Shown piece by piece: positions 62,632 to 64,000 of a stretch of 64,000 bases of DNA. This DNA comes from UBA10347 sp905182135 (lineage in GTDB: Bacteria > Actinomycetota > Acidimicrobiia > Acidimicrobiales > UBA10347), in the NCBI GenBank assembly GCA_963925805.1, contig CAWUSE010000001.1, positions 168,972 to 232,971 of the forward strand, in the 5' to 3' direction. Every line of letters starts with the position of its first letter. Within the stretch, counting starts at the first letter, position 1. The notes below the pieces were generated by a model, which saw only the letters and a program-made list of their open reading frames with translations, ran no database searches and was not told where the DNA came from. Both the position numbers and the translations under genes were made by a program.

Positions 62632-62637
62632 ACGATA
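62632..62637 (-). promoter_or_regulatory. Putative -10 box (TATCGT) of the SSAT-like gene
   Basis: TANNNT ends 6 nt before the ATG at 62625. Confidence 0.5.
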
Positions 62638-62784
62638 CGCCGGCCGCTATGAGGCGAGCGACGCTCCCGCCTCATTTCCCTCGTCCCGATGGCGAAGCCG
62701 CCAGAATGCCCACGAAGACACCGTGTAGACCCACGAGAGCGCGCACACGTTCAGAAGCCGACCGTTGTCCGACAATGCTGTTGA

Positions 62785-63543
62785 TCAGTCGTTTGCCAGG
62801 CCTAGTTCGCGTTGGCGTTGCAGGATGTAGTCCGGAAGGTGCGCTCGGCCATAATCGAAGCCCACCCGCAGCAGCATGTCGAGCAACTCGAGTCGCCCCC
62901 CATCGAGCTTCCACGGAAGTGCCATATAGATCGGCATACCGAACACTCGAAGCCTGTCGAGCTGTGAATAAACCGAGTCTTGATAACGACGACGATCTTC
63001 CCAGGCCCAGTCAGCTGGGCCGAAGCCGGTGCCAGGATCAATGATGAGCTGGGACTCGGCGACGCCTGCGGTGGTGACGCGGGTCAAGGTCTCTTCGAAC
63101 CACGAAAGCATGACGTCCAGCGGATTACCTTCGACGAAGCTCATCGCTTTGGGGTCGATACCAGACAGGAATGGTAGTACCACTGGCACTCCTCTATCGG
63201 CCGCTAGGGCAACCATGTCTTCGTTCTGTAGCCCATCTGCAGCATTCATGAAGTTGGCGCCGGCATCTAACGCTCGCTCCATGATTTCGGGCTGCCAGGT
63301 GTCAACCGAAAGCTCGACACCTAGCTCGGCGATCGTCTGGATCTTGCCGTCAAGACGGCTCCACTCTTGTTCGAGTTCTACCCGCTCGGCGAACTGTGTC
63401 GATCCCGCACCGCCGAGATCGATACCCACACAACCCTGTCCGATCAGCAGCTCGGCTCGAGTGCGGGCTGCCTCGACCGTCTCCGCGATCGAGAAGTCTG
63501 CGAGCGAATCGGGCGAGGAATTGATGACGCCGTGGAGCTTCAT
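62785..63543 (-). CDS. Dihydropteroate synthase-like protein (divergent)
   Basis: 252-aa TIM barrel of the pterin-binding family. Counterparts of DHPS motifs are present but altered: GVINSSPDSLADFS for GVINVTPDSFSDGG, GIDLGGAGST for DIGGESTRPG, LSVDTWQPEIMERAL and IIDPGTGFGPADWAWE for DPGIGFGK. Loss of the E-S-T-R-P-G and G-F-G-K residues argues against ordinary folate synthesis; it may be a pterin-binding paralogue. AAGGA 7-8 nt before the ATG. No other folate gene is nearby. Confidence 0.75.
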   Translation of the reverse strand: MKLHGVINSSPDSLADFSIAETVEAARTRAELLIGQGCVGIDLGGAGSTQFAERVELEQEWSRLDGKIQTIAELGVELSVDTWQPEIMERALDAGANFMNAADGLQNEDMVALAADRGVPVVLPFLSGIDPKAMSFVEGNPLDVMLSWFEETLTRVTTAGVAESQLIIDPGTGFGPADWAWEDRRRYQDSVYSQLDRLRVFGMPIYMALPWKLDGGRLELLDMLLRVGFDYGRAHLPDYILQRQRELGLAND

Positions 63544-63676
63544 GTCGTTGTCCTTAACCAGAGGCCCGAAACAGCAACACCCAAAGATCGGGCAGCAGGG
63601 ATGGGGGCGGGCCTCTGCGCAAAAAGGATATTCCAGTGCACACCAAAGGCCAGAGTCGAAGCGGCCATTACATGAG

Positions 63677-63682
63677 TACGAT
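63677..63682 (+). promoter_or_regulatory. Putative -10 box (TACGAT) of the small membrane protein gene
   Basis: TANNNT ends 8 nt before the GTG at 63691. Confidence 0.45.
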
Positions 63683-63690
63683 GCGCATTT

Positions 63691-63960
63691 GTGAGCGACC
63701 TCGAGGACGATCCGATCCTGGCCCGACGGGCACAGCTCAGCACTGCGGCTGACGCCGGAAAACGGCTCGGCTACTCACTTTTTGGCATCGCTATGGTTGC
63801 TTTTTTTGTTGGTTTGTTCACAAATTTCAACGATGTTTGGGGTTGGATCGTTATCAGCTCTTTGATCGCCGGGTCAGTGCTATTGCTGCCGGCAATTATC
63901 ATCGGTTATGCCGTAAAGGCCGCCTATCGAGACGACCTAGGGCTCGACTCCGGCCACTAG
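63691..63960 (+). CDS. Small membrane protein, two helices, unknown function
   Basis: 89 aa. An acidic N-terminus (SDLEDDPILARRAQLSTAADAGKRLGYS) then two hydrophobic helices (LFGIAMVAFFVGLFTNF; VISSLIAGSVLLLPAIIIGYAV) and a short polar tail. The LEDDPILARR start is typical of small conserved actinobacterial membrane proteins of unknown role. GTG start, predicted leaderless. Confidence 0.75.
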   Translation: MSDLEDDPILARRAQLSTAADAGKRLGYSLFGIAMVAFFVGLFTNFNDVWGWIVISSLIAGSVLLLPAIIIGYAVKAAYRDDLGLDSGH

Positions 63961-64000
63961 AGGTCCACATCTCTGTCTTCAGGTGTCCACCTTTCTGTTA
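63961..64000. repeat. Imperfect GTCCAC-type repeats at the right edge
   Basis: Two similar stretches, GGTCCACATCTCTGT and GGTGTCCACCTTTCTGT, follow the last gene; AGGT-gtcc-ACCT is a small dyad. Truncated by the window, so its nature cannot be judged. Confidence 0.3.

Overview
The window looks like chromosomal DNA of an actinobacterium, most likely an Acidimicrobiia-type lineage with intermediate GC. The evidence is a WhiB regulator, the actinobacterial families DUF3090, DUF3107, MSMEG_4193 and SCO1664, an F420-linked FrhB-type protein, the order argS-lysA-hom-thrC-x-rho, and a coiled-coil insertion in RpoC. The class assignment is inference. I saw no plasmid, phage, complete insertion sequence or CRISPR array.

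Layout. 1-20340 (all minus strand): ung, then rpoC and rpoB, then rho, thrH, a GNAT gene, thrC, hom, lysA, argS and an ACT-malic enzyme. The argS-lysA-hom-thrC-rho block matches the classical actinobacterial order, but a ThrH-type phosphotransferase occupies the thrB position and rpoBC follows rho. 20686-27146: a Tad/Flp pilus locus. A hidden 58-aa gene and two TadE-like genes (one frameshifted) lie on minus; cpaB-cpaF-tadB-tadC lie divergently on plus. 27250-29320: tRNA-Arg(CCG), a methyltransferase reading frame with no start codon that abuts the tRNA, an F420-type FrhB protein and a palindromic repeat array. 29399-36807: a lipoprotein, a family-5 uracil-DNA glycosylase, the MSMEG_4193/DUF3090/SCO1664 trio, etfBA, a lipid kinase, a thioesterase relic and a glycerophosphodiesterase. 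37018-40676: whiB, DUF3107, mrp, a histidine phosphatase and adenosine deaminase. 40717-47818: a complete System I cytochrome c maturation operon, ccmABCDEFGHI, including a 48-aa ccmD. 48066-54713 (plus): a class-E-like sortase, a lipoprotein, an aminoglycoside-phosphotransferase-like kinase, dienelactone hydrolase, nitroreductase, a 2-oxoglutarate/Fe(II) oxygenase and a GuaB/GuaC-like enzyme. 54736-61973 (minus): hpt and a four-gene operon of two PLP enzymes plus a molybdenum hydroxylase. The right end has a GNAT gene, a divergent dihydropteroate-synthase homologue and a small membrane protein.

How it works together. Most genes are housekeeping, arranged in operons with 1-8 bp overlaps. Operon-leading genes fall into two groups: those with a Shine-Dalgarno (rpoB, rho, cpaB, etfA, whiB and others) and at least sixteen whose start codon lies 5-9 nt after a TANNNT -10 box, i.e. 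predicted leaderless mRNAs. The points most worth following up are ThrH in place of homoserine kinase, the PLP/xanthine-dehydrogenase-like operon near purine genes, the tRNA-abutting start-less methyltransferase, several coding segments under 60 codons, and a set of two-copy 24-26 bp intergenic tandem duplications.
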